DNA of 64,000 nt from Chalara sp. BL73 (lineage: Eukaryota > Ascomycota > Leotiomycetes > Helotiales). A program made the translations under genes and the position numbers. The stretch covers positions 124,001 to 188,000 of the forward strand of contig CAKJVC010000148.1 in NCBI GenBank assembly GCA_918026815.1, read 5' to 3'. Shown piece by piece: positions 1 through 11,221 of this stretch. The first letter of the stretch is position 1. Each line of letters begins with the position of its first letter. Under the pieces are notes generated by a model. That model was not told the origin of the DNA and searched no databases. It saw only the letters and a program-made list of their open reading frames with translations.

Positions 1-36
1 GCTATCTATGGAAACCCTGGCTGATTTTGCATTATA

Positions 37-974
37 GACAAGCATATGTCGAGTTCACATCACAAGGAGCTGCGACGGCTGCGAAACACAAGATCGACGA
101 GTTCGGCCAGGGCCAGCAATATACCAAGAAGTTCACTGTTGTCTACACGAATCCTAATGTCAACCCATTTCGCACCCTACCAAAGGATGCTCCTGCGCGA
201 GCTGGAAAGGACGGTGCAAATGGTCGAGCAACGTCAGCTGGTTATAATAATGATAGAGGAGGCCAGAATGGAGGATTTGGTGGCAATTTCAGGGGACGAA
301 CTCCAGGCTATAATGCAAATCGCGGCAACATGAACAATAATATGAACAACTTCAACAACCGCAATTTCTCAGGGCCAGCGATGGGGAATATGGGCGCCTT
401 CAATCAGTCAATGGGTGGCTTTCCTGGAAATCCCATGGGTGGTCAGTTCAATGGAGGTTTCAACCGTGGCGGTATGATGGGTAACATGCGTGGCAATATG
501 AGAGGCGGACGAGGCGGCATGGGAAATAACATGATGGGCGGCGGAATGCCTATGGGCGGGATGCCAGGTGCAATGGGTGGGATGCCTATGAATATGGGTC
601 AAATGGGTGGCATGCAAGGTATGAAGAACCCCAGCTTGGTTCCGGTCAATTCAACTGGGTCACACGTTACGCAGGTAGGCAAGGTCTATCCTGCTCAAGT
701 GAACGTTGGCATGTCAGGTCCAGCGTCCATGACACCTCAGTTCCCCGAGTATCAGAGTTCATCCGGAACTACTTCCGTTTACCAGGCCCCAGTGTCTGTT
801 TATACTTATTCTCAAGGTCCCCTACCAAATATAACAAAAGCTAAGATGCCGTTTGCTCCCACAGGCGGTGGTGGATTCCAACCTCACTTCAATCCTGCCT
901 TCTTTCAACAGAATCAAGGAGCAGGAGGTGACTGGCAAAATCCCCATGGTGCTAAACGGCCAAGACCAGAGTGA
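37..974 (+). CDS. RRM RNA-binding protein, 3' exon (partial)
   Basis: This is the last exon of a gene that begins upstream of the window. The bases up to about 36 end in TTATAG, a good splice acceptor, and the reading frame is open from there to TGA at 972-974. The first residues (QAYVEF) look like the RNP1 strand of an RRM domain, so only the C-terminal half of the domain is visible. It is followed by a basic linker and then about 230 residues rich in Gly, Met, Asn and Arg with RGG-like and GGM repeats, typical of low-complexity tails of RNA-processing proteins. The arrangement resembles fungal RNP proteins related to the CPSF6/CFIm68 cleavage factor subunit. That link is an inference, because the N-terminus is missing. 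Role: probable nuclear mRNA binding or 3'-end processing. Confidence 0.75.
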
Positions 975-1449
975 AAGCACCCTTACTTGGGTAGTCTACT
1001 GCGTTCCTGAAGTTGTTGCTCTCTTACAGCCAAATGAATGGAGCTAAGGGGAATTGGCATTGGGTGGGTGATGACAAGGCGTTTTTCGGGATTGCGGAGC
1101 ATATACCAACATTAGGTTAGCACTCAATTCTTCTTGCATGTCGTTCTTAAAACTTTGTATACTAGACGGCGTTCGAAAGTGAAAAGCGTGAATTATGAAC
1201 ACATTTATTGATTGGGGTATTGCTTTCTTTGTCTGTGACTTCTTAAACAGCTGGAGTCGAGGGTGGAAGTCACTACTCGTTGAGAGTTCTCCTGTTCTGG
1301 GGGAATATTGTAGGAAACCACCTTCCAGGTTGCCTTCCTGCAACATGATCTGTACTCTCCGTCTGTCTTATTATGTTCCTCCGAGCACCGCCTTCGAACT
1401 AATTACCCAATTTACATATCAGGATATAACTACAAAGTCGTGCGAGATC
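975..1449. other. Intergenic, 3' UTR and promoter
   Basis: This holds the 3' flank of the RRM gene and the upstream region of the CNNM-like gene. An open frame continues upstream of the chosen ATG at 1450, but its extra residues do not resemble the family. I see no other feature. Confidence 0.5.
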
Positions 1450-4400
1450 ATGAACCATCCAGACGACTATGATGCCCCAGCCCTAATCATGCAAAGATCG
1501 AATGAAGTATGCTCCAACAGTTCGATAAGCTCTAGTGGGAAGAGACATTTTGTATACTCAATATATACGGATGGGCTCTGGTATGGCATGCTTGTTGTCG
1601 CCCTGATTGTCTTAACACTTTATGCTCTACTCACTGGATTAATATTGGCGGTCTGCGGGCCTGAGATGACCTGGTTGCGGCTTCGAAGTGTTACAGGAAC
1701 GCCTAAGGAACGGTAATTCCTAATCTCTTCGACCGACTTACCTGAAATCTAACAGTATCATAGAAAGCGGGCTCGAGTAGTGACTCGGTTGCAACGTCAC
1801 TCGTCTTGGATGCTCTGTATGTCATCTAAGAAAACTTGTATACTTAAGAGCACTGACAGACTATGGAGGCTCTTTAATCTTATGTACCGTGATATGCGCA
1901 GAAGGGCTCCCTTTCATCATACAAGGACTCTGGAATCATACAGGACAATCACAATGGGTGCCTGTGCTCGCCTCGACAATAATGGTGGCCTTGTGTGCAG
2001 AGATTATTCCCCAGTACTTCATTCCTCGCAATCCAGTAGAATGGGCCTACTTCTGCTGGCCGTTCATATACATGTGTATGTTTCTCACTGCTATTGTTAG
2101 CTGGCCACTCGCATGGTTGCTTGATAAATTTGGTGGGAAGAAAAATGGAAATGGGATTTTCACGCATGGTGAAATGGCGTCTCTCATCAAGTATCACGAG
2201 TGTAGTGAGAAGAACGGTGGCATGATAGGTTCAGATGCTGCTCGAGTTATGACCGGGGCACTAAGACTAGACTCACGGCCCATCGGCGGAGATATATGCA
2301 CAATTCCTGGAGAACAACGCTGCAAGGATGAGAAAGATTTAGAGAAGGCAAACATGGTAATTGTTCGGGGGATGATCCGAAAATGGTTGTCTGTAAAAAC
2401 GGTTGATATTGATGAGGTTATTAATAGTGCATTCATTACCAAGGTAAAGCAATGGTCCTATAGTCGTATTCCAGTTATTGGAGCCGCATCCACGGTCGAG
2501 GACGTCTTTTCAACAGACTCAACCTGGCAAGGAAAACAGATATTTGGTTATGTGCACATAAAGGTACTCTGTTCACTTTTACTGTACTTGCTTTTCTAAC
2601 TCAATATTAGAGCCTTATTGGCATGAGGATGAATAGTTCTTCACCTATCCGAGTGCGGGACTTGCATATATATGCAGTACCTGTCGTCCAGGAGGATACG
2701 CCAGCATATGAGGTTCTCAATCTCTTTCGATTGGGCTTATCAGAGTAAGACTTCAAACCTCTTCAGACGGCCGTTTTGTTGCTAACACTTGATAGAATGG
2801 CAATCGTGGTTCCTAAACCATTGAACAACGGTTTGCCGCTTTTGACTTTGTCTCCCAATAATTTTGATATTATAAACCGTTTCCAAACACCTTGCTGGGC
2901 GCCTCTGGAGCCGGAGACTTCCAACTTAGCCTCATCTATGGATAAAAGTGACGAACAAGGAGATTGGGCTGCTGGCGTTCTGGGGAATAAATCAACCAAA
3001 AATCAGAACTCTAGATCTCATGGTCATAACATTGTTGGCATCAAATCTCCCAAACCTGTCGGCATCGTCACATTAGAAGATATAATCAGTGCAATTCTCC
3101 AAAAACCAGCACATGCAGATGTCGACTTCTCTTATGGCTCTGAAAATGGTATTCCAAAGTCTGATGTTCCAGATATTGGAGCGACGATAGTGGGAAAAGA
3201 GAATTTCAGTCATACTCCAAGTTCTGGGCCAGGTTTTGACACCATCCCACCATACATAAGAAAAGAGGATAAACCCAAGGGGCGCTCTGTGAGTGGCGGT
3301 TTACGAAAACGCATCGTTTCGAGCAAAGAAAAGGCTCTTCCAACTCTGGATGGCGCCGAAGACGAGAGTACTAGACTGCAAAGTGATACCGTGAGAGGGT
3401 GTTCGTCAGAAACTAATCCCTTCGGGTTTAACGAGGCCGCGAGTTCAAGAGCCACTTTTACCAACAATCCGTACCTCTCACTTGATGGTGTTGCTGACGA
3501 TCGAAGCACCGGTAGATTTGATGTTCACCAAGATGTCATATCACACACGGCTCGAAATGGAACTGATCACAGCTCATACACACAAAATTCACGAGGTGGG
3601 TTTCATGGTGTGCTTCCATCAGAGGCAACATTGCACAATGCTTCTGGGCTTGCGCCAGAGTCGCTTAAAAGTCAAATACTAGCTGAAATGGGAGGTAACT
3701 CGAGCATTGACGATTCCCAATCATCGCAAGGACGTGTCGAACCAGACATGAAGGACAGTATACCATTGCAAAAGCCACCAGCTCAAGTCAAGTCCGCTAT
3801 GGTAACGGCTCCTTGGGCTAAGCGCTACGTAAGCGCAGAAGCGCCGGTCATATTACCGTTCAAGAGGGAGACCTTTTCAAGCTTTGATAGGATTGAGCAA
3901 TCTTTCCGGCACAAGTTGAACCCAGGTGCGCCTACTTTTTTGGTCACGAGTCCATCAGGCCACGACCACTCAGCGGCTGATGTCGATACAATATACGCTG
4001 GCTATAGCATCCGCACTGCCTCTGGTGCTTGGCATGGGGGAGGCCGAAATGGCAATGCTTCCATAAGATCGTCTTGTCACGAAAATAACTCTAGACTAGT
4101 TAATTCCATTATTGTCTCGGAAAGCTCAGGATTATTCGATGCTCATGTTGCTGTCGAATCCCCATGGCCGTCCGACGTTCTAACTTATTCGGAAAAATAC
4201 AATGGACAGAATCCTCATCTATTCCAGGACCAAGCTTACGAGTATGAATCATGTTCTGGAGATTATTCTGAAATTCCTGACTTTCCCGCACCCCCAGATA
4301 CATTTGGTGGAGACCCTAATTCTCATTTGTTTGACGGCCCTGTTCTAACACCAGAGCCTTATGATGCGATTCCTTTAGAATTGCTCGAAAACATGGCGAA

Positions 4401-4617
4401 CAAGGAGAATAGGAACCAAATCCAGATGTCGAAGACACTTCCGCGTATGCGTGGAAAGAAGTCTGGCAGCTCTACTCGAAGCACGCTGATGCGGGAGTCG
4501 AGTTTCCATGACGATAGAGCGTTGTTGCCAAGTCAGCGAAGGGCAGCAGAGAGAAGTGCCAGCAGCACTGATCCAGTGATGGGCGGTGAAGTGCGACGCT
4601 CGAGTATCTGGTTTTGA
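1450..4617 (+). CDS. DUF21/CNNM and CBS-domain membrane protein (Mam3-like)
   Basis: Exons 1450-1712, 1764-1816, 1869-2563, 2611-2744 and 2796-4617 give about 988 residues. The N-terminal third has four hydrophobic segments (around residues 41-66, 105-127, 133-154, 163-192) arranged like the DUF21 domain of CNNM/ancient conserved domain proteins, including a 'CAEIIPQYF' segment. A CBS pair follows (about 230-420), ending in 'VGIVTLEDIISAILQK'. The last 550 residues are Ser/Pro/Asn-rich and probably disordered and cytosolic. Yeast Mam3 of this family affects manganese and metal homeostasis, and animal CNNMs act in magnesium transport, so a vacuolar or plasma membrane metal-homeostasis role is inferred. 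Intron 2 could also end at 1859. The 1869 acceptor fits the family better and leaves room after the CACTGAC branch site. Confidence 0.85.
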
Positions 4618-4804
4618 GTACGCATTCATTTTATCGTGTATGTTATATTTCTAAGATTATTAGGTGGACGAAGGTGTTCGTCTTTGAGGCAGCCTCACCG
4701 GAGGTTGGGCAGCAGGATCTCCTTTGATAAGAGGTTTGACGGGTTGAGACATCAAAAACATTATTGTTATTGTTCGCTACCTCGGGAGTGAGATATTTCT
4801 CCAT

Positions 4805-6237
4805 TCATGTTCTATCCTTTGCATTCTGTAAGAGTAGGCGGATTTGATTCCAACGCCTACTCAATGCCTCTCTTTGGCTAGGAATGCCGCAATCGATATT
4901 ATGCAGCTGCTTCATCCTCTCCTCCACGTGATTTAAATACAAATCAATGATCTTCTTCAAAGTGCTGTCCACAAGCACCTCATCAGCTGCGCTATTGTCA
5001 TGCCCATCGATGAACTGCTGCACCTTCCGTGGACTCAAACACAGAGCTCGCAACGCAACCTGGGTTCGATAACACACATCCTCGGCATCTAAAACATACT
5101 TACCCAAAAATCCAGCGTCCACTAATTGCTCCTTTTGACTATGAGATAACAAAGGCAAGATAAAACCATCAAGAGAGACCTCATCCCATCTATTCTCATC
5201 AAGTATGAATCCATACTCCGCAAGCAGGAAATCATTGCTATGCGGCCCGTACGAGATATACACCTCCTCTCCCCGCTCGATCGCCTGATCGGCAATAATC
5301 GTGTAGCCCGAAGCGTTCATGGTCACCACGCACCCCGGAGCCGAAGTGTGATTAAAGTAATCGGCGTAGGGGTTCAGCGCCATGCAATCATCCGGGTTGC
5401 TCGGTTTCGCATGCTGCTTTGACGGCGAGGCGTAGTGGAACGTTCGCGTGTTTACGACGAGCCAGGCTTGCTGGTAGGTGGCGTAGGGGAGGCCAGGAAA
5501 GGCGGCCGATACGGCGGCGAAGTCGAGCGAGAGCTTGCGGCGTTGGTTTGCGAGGAGCTGGGCGGAGGTGTGTGGGAGGAGGGATTGTAGGCGTGGGGAC
5601 CAAAGCAGGGGCATTGTTTCTTGGAATTCTTGCGGCGTTGGGAGTACCTGGGTTAGTTAGTGAGCGCTTAATGATTCTGGCCTGGAGGTGCAGGGGTTTG
5701 AGGGAGGATGGTTGGGAGAGTGGAAATACCTGTCGCCATGGCAATCTATCCGGGGATGTGTCTAATGCTAACTCGGCGGCGAGCAGACCGTGAACCGTGA
5801 TAGGTCCAATAGCTTCTGATAATTCCTTGGGGACGGTATAGGCTGTCCTTAGAGCTGTAGCAGGAACAGTGACGAGAGTTGAGCCGGCCTTGGTGGTATT
5901 AGTAATGTACTTTGCTGCTAGTCTTGTTCAAGGAAGACGCTAAGAATTGATTGCTATAAAGTCCAAACTTCGACTTCCGAATAGACGTGTGATAGCGGAA
6001 TATATACAAGAATGCATTTCTCATCAATTGTAGTGCAGGATTAGATACAAGACATGATAGAAGAGAGTGAAGTGGATGCTAAGAAATAGAATACAGAGCT
6101 GACTTGTAGGAACGTACCGCATGTTTCTCTGTAGCTATAATCCCGAGTCCTCTACCAGAATACTTATGGACAGTGACCCCGTTGATTTTGACTCCTTGAG
6201 TGAGTGCCCATTCTGTGAATTGCTCATGTTCCTCCAT
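4805..6237 (-). CDS. SET-domain protein lysine methyltransferase-like
   Basis: On the minus strand, exons 6118-6237, 5730-5888 and 4805-5647 give 373 residues. The order is that of Rubisco-LSMT/SETD-type enzymes: an N-terminal SET segment ('SGRGLGIIATEKHA'), an insert, then the C-terminal SET core with 'NPYADYFNHTSAPGC' (the NH motif) and 'GEEVYISYGPHSNDFLLAEYGF', the tyrosine-containing catalytic turn. A short alpha-helical region follows. Such proteins methylate lysines on ribosomal or other cytosolic proteins using S-adenosylmethionine. The exact substrate cannot be told from sequence. The ATG at 6237 is the first in frame and is followed at once by conserved sequence. The gene is divergent from COQ4, with 344 bp between the starts. 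Confidence 0.85.
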
Positions 6238-6581
6238 TTATCCTGAGGTGTAACTCTTCGACCAAAAAGACAAGGTAGAGCAAATGCGGAGGGAAAAGGA
6301 TTAGGTCATGGCCCATCCATGCTACTCTAGAGGATATGAAAAGATAAATCCGTTGTACGAAGAGGTCATGTGGAAGACTTCAAAAGACCGAAATTACAAT
6401 GAGCTCGATGATCGAGAAATGCAATGTGAGTTCAAGAACAACTTTCTCCGTGCGCAAAAGGATGAAAACGGCTCGGCCCGTGTTTCGGGTCTTACGACCG
6501 GCTAAGAGTGACAATCATCCGATTTTATGTGGTATTTCAACGTTGGACTAACATCACCTTCACAGCTCTACAACCGTACCA
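6238..6581. promoter_or_regulatory. Divergent promoter between SET gene and COQ4
   Basis: A 344-bp stretch separates the two start codons and must hold both promoters. A 65-codon open frame inside it (6308-6505) shows no family resemblance and is taken as chance. I see no clear TATA box. Confidence 0.5.
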
Positions 6582-7511
6582 ATGGCTCTGCTTCTTCGCC
6601 AGCCGGCTCTTCTTCGAGCAGGTTTACCGCGGGAGCTGTTTGTAGCTTGTCAGATTTCTCTGACCTCACGGCAGTTCAGCGTGCTCAATCGCCCACCGCC
6701 AAATTATCCTGGCCATGTTCCGCTCACGAGGATCGAACGAGCTGGCCTCGCAGTGGGATCTGCGGTCATGTCGCTGATCAGCCCGACTCGTGCAGGTAGC
6801 TGCCATCTTCTAATGGCTATATGAGTACGCATTAACGCGGACATAGATCTGATAGCCGCTCTGGGCGAAGCAACCGCAACACCATACTTCATCTACCGCC
6901 TCCGCGATGCCATGCTCTCCGACCCTACAGGTCGCCGCATCCTCCGTGATCGTCCACGTATCTCCTCCACAACGCTCTCCATGACCTACCTGCGTTCCCT
7001 GCCTGCAAACACCGTCGGCCGCGCATACGCCGACTGGCTGGACCGTGAAGGAGTCTCGCCTGATACGCGAGATGCCGTCAGGTACATCGATGACGAGGAG
7101 TGTGCGTACGTGATGCAAAGGTATAGAGAGTGTCATGATTTCTACCATGCTTTGACGGGTCTGCCAATATTCAGGGAGGGCGAAGTAGCCTTGAAGGCGT
7201 TTGAGTTTGCCAATACGCTGTTGCCGATGACTGGGCTGAGTATGTTTGCTTTTACAACGCTGAAGCCGGGGGAACGGCAGAGATTTTTAAAAATATATCT
7301 GCCTTGGGCTATAAGCAATGGGGTGAAGAGTAAGGATGTGATTAATGTATATTGGGAGGAGCAATTAGAGCGGGATGTGAATGAGCTTAGGGGGGAACTG
7401 GGGATTGAGAAACCGGTTGACCTGAGGGATATCAGACGCAAAGAGCGGGAGAGGAGGAAAGCGGAGAAGGAGGCGAAAGAGAGGGCTCGCGATAGCCTTG
7501 GTATCAATTAA
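6582..7511 (+). CDS. COQ4: Ubiquinone biosynthesis protein COQ4, mitochondrial
   Basis: Exons 6582-6795 and 6847-7511 give 292 residues. COQ4 is a matrix-side scaffold of the coenzyme Q synthesis complex, and recent work gives it a role in ring C1 oxidative decarboxylation. The N-terminus is Arg/Leu-rich without acidic residues for about 30 positions, as expected of a mitochondrial presequence. The core carries the metal-binding segment '[13 protein letters not shown]' (an HDxxH-like site) and the conserved '[20 protein letters not shown]' near the end. The intron splits a codon cleanly and the joined protein runs through '[10 protein letters not shown]', a strongly conserved stretch. The charged C-terminal tail (about 45 residues) is longer than in yeast but usual for filamentous fungi. 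Length fits the family. Confidence 0.95.
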
Positions 7512-7627
7512 TATGTCCAACTACTATGTTAAAATAACATCGCAATCAATTTATTTTCCATGCCCTTTTCATCTTCCCGCTGTGAAGTCCACTAGGTATA
7601 ACGCCACCCCGATCCCTCCGCAAGGAC

Positions 7628-8180
7628 TCACAAATCAAATAGATCGTCATCATCGTCATCCCACCCTTTCCGCCGCGTAACCACGATCTTCTTCTCCTCC
7701 TTCGTCTCCGCAACTGCGTTCAACAGCTCCTTCAGCTGCTCCTCCGTGACCTTCTGCCGCAGCTGTCCGCTTTGGGCAAGCATTATCAACCGATTCTCAA
7801 CGTCCGCGGCACGGGACTCTTTCACGAGGCGGATGCGTCCCAGACGGTCGGCGGCTTCGGGCTCGAGGATCTGGTTTAGGATGCTTTGGCGCGCTTCCGC
7901 TGTGGGCTGTTAGATTCGTGATGAAGAATATGGGGGTTTAAGGGTGCTTGTACATTCTTGCTGCCTGAAATCATGTTAGCAGAGTTATGATGTAGAATGG
8001 CGATTGTACTCACTGTCTGTCGTCACCTTGCCCGCTGCTGCTGCTTCCTTTTCCTCCTCCACCCTCTGACTTCATTTGCGCCAGTCTGGCTGCGCGAATC
8101 TAAAATCCATATCTTAGTCTCGCGCTTGCTGATTCAACTACTAGAAGGATTCATACTTGTGCTAGCTCGTCGTCATCCAT
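7628..8180 (-). CDS. PDCD5/TFAR19-family DNA-binding protein
   Basis: Four exons on the minus strand (8157-8180, 8014-8099, 7954-7964, 7628-7899) give 130 residues. The product follows the PDCD5 plan: an acidic N-terminus (MDDDELAQ), a helix 'IRAARLAQMK', a Gly/Ser linker, then a compact three-helix bundle from 'QQQESEARQSIL' through 'LGRIRLVKESRAADVENRL', and an acidic tail (DDDDDLFDL). Family members bind nucleic acid or partner proteins. In fungi the role is poorly known, so only a general nuclear/cytosolic function is inferred. The third exon is only 11 nt. It is needed to keep the frame and to supply the conserved QQQE stretch, and it has an acceptor (TTTCAG) and a donor (GTACAA). The gene is convergent with COQ4 (116 bp apart). 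Confidence 0.88.
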
Positions 8181-8489
8181 ATTTGCTGCTGTGTTGTTGT
8201 GGTACGACTGGGAAGGACAAGGCTCGAAGTCATAGTGAGGGGCACAAGGGGGGGCAGCCTTGTTGGTCACACTTTTTAATTACTTTACTGCGCATTTTTA
8301 TCGCAACAGTCATTACAGTGTTGAGGATGTTAAAATGGCATAATCATCTTTATTACTATAAGTAAAACTTGCTTCCGGTACTCCATGTTCCATGCGTTAC
8401 ACTATATAAACAGCGGCCACTTCCTGGTATGGTACAAGTACAAAATCATTTGTACATCTATGATGACATCAACACTGCTAATGAGGATG
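8181..8489. other. Intergenic, PDCD5 promoter and 3' UTR
   Basis: This contains the PDCD5-like promoter side and the 3' flank of the ketopantoate-reductase-like gene. I see nothing else in it. Confidence 0.4.
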
Positions 8490-10640
8490 CTAATTCTTCA
8501 TCCTCTGGAATTCAATATATGAGTTGAGCTCCTTGCTCTTCATTGCCTGCTTCCCCTTGACCATTGCAACCAACATTTCGAGTCTGGGACAGTCAATCCC
8601 CAGCTCATTTGCTCTTTTGAGTAGGTAACCATTGCGATAGTCGATATCTGTCTTCCTTCCATCGTTCACCTGGTACCACAACGAAGTTCTATTTCTCCCT
8701 ATCTTTGAACAGCGCCCGACGATCATTCGTTCCAATCTCCTTGCCCCAAAATGCTTGTGAATCCCCTCTATCCTTCCAAATTCTGGCAGCACAGATACAA
8801 CCGCTACAATCTCTTCTAACAACAGTCTGATGGCTTGTGTTATTGAGTAGTTGAAAAGAAGGTCGTTCGCGTAGCAATCATACATCACAGACAATGGCCC
8901 AATAACGGAATCGATTATTAGTTTGTCCAGGCGCTGTTTGTAAAATTGTCCTTCGTTAAGTCCCGCCGCACGAAGCTCAGTAATTCCTGTAAAAGTACGT
9001 AGAATGTACCTCGACCTAGAATCCCAGTCGGTGTTTGTCCTTACGATTCGAGGGGAGCCCACACTTGCAGCAATCGGCAAGTGATGAAGTTTGGGCAATA
9101 TGGTGAATATCATTTTCCCTCGAACGTCTTGTTCCGCTATCGTATAGCTTGCTTGAGTTGCGGATACATTATGCGTGGTATTACCTAGCATATAGCATGG
9201 CCGATGCTTGGGATCTGGGAATAAAGTAGAATTCACCTCCTCGATGATCCCAAGGCCATCTTGCATGAAGCATATGGTAGAATACGGCCTCAAACGATGC
9301 GCAATAGATCTGAGTGACCCAACAGTAAGATGTCCTGGAGTGGTAACAATGAGATTCTCAATAGGTGTATTTGGTTGCTCAGCTATGTCTCTTAACTTGT
9401 TTCCAGAACCAGGGCATCGTGGACTGTAATCGGAAGACTTGTTGCCTGCTGATAAATCTGCCAATAATTCAACATTCAATTTTGAATTAGTGTGAATTTT
9501 CCCATTCTTGTAAACTCGAACAGCACCGCCTTCCTCATGCCATTGCTGTATAAGCCGTGGACAATGTATCAGCAAAGTCACGGGAGGAGCGTGGAGGCTA
9601 CTGCTCAGAGAGTGAGCAATATGAAGTCCAAGACTGTCGGTGCCTAAAATGTGTATTTCGCGAGAAATACCTGACGCTAACTGAAGATCATGTTCTGTAT
9701 CTTCCTCCGAGGATATCGCAACATCCTGAGATGGGATGCCATTTTCTTCAACTGCAGTCTCATCAACCTTGACAGGTTCTGCAATATCTGCCGGAGCTTG
9801 GACTGCCAATGCCGATGCCGATGTTGTTCCTTGCATGACAATCAAATTTGAGCCATCGAGCACATTTGTATCTGGTTCATTTGCCAATATATCATCACTG
9901 AATACATTCTGCCTTACGGCAGCAACGACATTGTCCTGAAGGTCTTCCGGTATCATATGGCGTCTTTGCGAAAAGGACATAGTCTCAGGCTCTTCTGAAT
10001 CGCTCACATGTCTATTCAGAACCATCACTGCCCCTACTTCCGTAGGTAACTCAAGAGGCTCGCTCCATGATTCGCTTTTCTCCGCCTCTATGTCCAGCTC
10101 AGAATGCACAGGCTCTTTACTTGTTGTCTCCATCACATCACTCTTAGAGTCTGGATTATTTATTTTTTTCGCTTCTAATGGAGGAGGAACCGATGTAGCA
10201 ATATTATTCACAACCTGTCCAGAGAGGCGCGGATCACATTGAGAACGTGGCTCATCTTCTCCGTCCAGCTCGAGGTCTGCCCAAGCCGTTGTCCATCGTG
10301 GTCCCTTTGTAGAAAGCCATACATCCCAGTACTTATTATCCATACCAAAGGCTTGGTGTTTTGTCGATTGTGCCTTGAAGGTATTTTTGGATTGAGGCAC
10401 TCTGGGAAGCACCTCTATGAAAGGCTTCAGGCTGGATCTATGCGTCTCTTGAGATGCGTGGCCATTATAGCTTCGCGAGTGAGGATCTGTCATCGATTCG
10501 CGAAAGCCACGCCCCGAAATCCAGTTCTGCCGTACCCTACGTAGTCCCATATGATACTGGCAAACGTAAAGCGTTTTCTCTTGTAACGACCAATGAGCCT
10601 TTCGGCGTGGCCACCAATAACTCCCACCGCTGTAAGACAT
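8490..10640 (-). CDS. Ketopantoate reductase (PanE/ApbA)-like protein with long N-terminal extension
   Basis: A single open frame. The first in-frame ATG is at 10640 (716 residues); an open frame continues upstream without ATG. About residues 330-716 match the PanE/ApbA fold. There is a nucleotide-binding start 'IHILGTDSLGLHIAHSL', then 'LIVTTPGHL' and 'ICFMQDGLGIIEEVN' (family: QNGLG), and a C-terminal helical domain around 'RLDKLIIDSVIGPLSVMYDC'. The Rossmann glycine motif is G-x4-G without the middle glycine, and the usual Asn of the Lys-x3-Asn active site reads Asp here, so catalysis as 2-dehydropantoate 2-reductase is doubtful. Yeast Cbs2, a mitochondrial COB translation activator, is a divergent member of this family, so a mitochondrial non-enzymatic role is possible. 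The first 320 residues are Ser/Glu-rich and unrecognised. Confidence 0.75.
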   Translation of the reverse strand: MSYSGGSYWWPRRKAHWSLQEKTLYVCQYHMGLRRVRQNWISGRGFRESMTDPHSRSYNGHASQETHRSSLKPFIEVLPRVPQSKNTFKAQSTKHQAFGMDNKYWDVWLSTKGPRWTTAWADLELDGEDEPRSQCDPRLSGQVVNNIATSVPPPLEAKKINNPDSKSDVMETTSKEPVHSELDIEAEKSESWSEPLELPTEVGAVMVLNRHVSDSEEPETMSFSQRRHMIPEDLQDNVVAAVRQNVFSDDILANEPDTNVLDGSNLIVMQGTTSASALAVQAPADIAEPVKVDETAVEENGIPSQDVAISSEEDTEHDLQLASGISREIHILGTDSLGLHIAHSLSSSLHAPPVTLLIHCPRLIQQWHEEGGAVRVYKNGKIHTNSKLNVELLADLSAGNKSSDYSPRCPGSGNKLRDIAEQPNTPIENLIVTTPGHLTVGSLRSIAHRLRPYSTICFMQDGLGIIEEVNSTLFPDPKHRPCYMLGNTTHNVSATQASYTIAEQDVRGKMIFTILPKLHHLPIAASVGSPRIVRTNTDWDSRSRYILRTFTGITELRAAGLNEGQFYKQRLDKLIIDSVIGPLSVMYDCYANDLLFNYSITQAIRLLLEEIVAVVSVLPEFGRIEGIHKHFGARRLERMIVGRCSKIGRNRTSLWYQVNDGRKTDIDYRNGYLLKRANELGIDCPRLEMLVAMVKGKQAMKSKELNSYIEFQRMKN

Positions 10641-11221
10641 GAAGCTGCGTGAGGCCACCCGGCCAGCATACTTATTATCGCAATTCCATGGATAGTCACG
10701 AGGTATTCGAGACACCCGCAACAGCGGTCGACCGCAAATTGATAGAGACAGGATGGACGTTTCTCGGTAGTTATTGGGGTAGATTCATGGCAGATATATG
10801 GTGCGTTTGCATAGACCAGTGGAATGGTCTGCGCGTAGTCGGGAGTGTATGCCTCTAAGAAAGCATGTATGGAAAAGGGAAAATGATGATCGTGAAGCTT
10901 GCAGGTAGAACGGCAAGCGGGATAAAGCGACGTGGACGACCCTGAGCGTCTTTGATGATTCTGCCCACAGGTGGCCTAGTATGTACAAGAAGTGGAAGAC
11001 GTTATGATAGGGACGGCCTGAACATCTCTAGTTTTTGGCGGCGAGGAACGGGATGCGAAATAAAATCTTGATGATTCGACCAATGATCCCCTGCAGTTAA
11101 ATGGCCAATGGGAAGCACAGACTTTTTGGTAGCCTTACTGCATGTTCTCAGCCTCGCAAAATTTCGAGAACAGCAAACGAGCAATTTTATTTCCACATTT
11201 ACAACCACTGCGAACCCAAAC
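10641..11221. promoter_or_regulatory. Divergent promoter between PanE-like gene and LRP1
   Basis: A 581-bp region lies between two divergent starts. Small open frames inside it show no family signal. Confidence 0.45.

Noticed and set aside
408..617. Minus-strand frame rich in His/Thr opposite the RRM tail
   Set aside because: It is an antisense shadow of the Gly/Met-rich repeats; low complexity explains the open frame.
6308..6505. 65-codon frame between the SET gene and COQ4
   Set aside because: No family resemblance, and it fills the divergent promoter.
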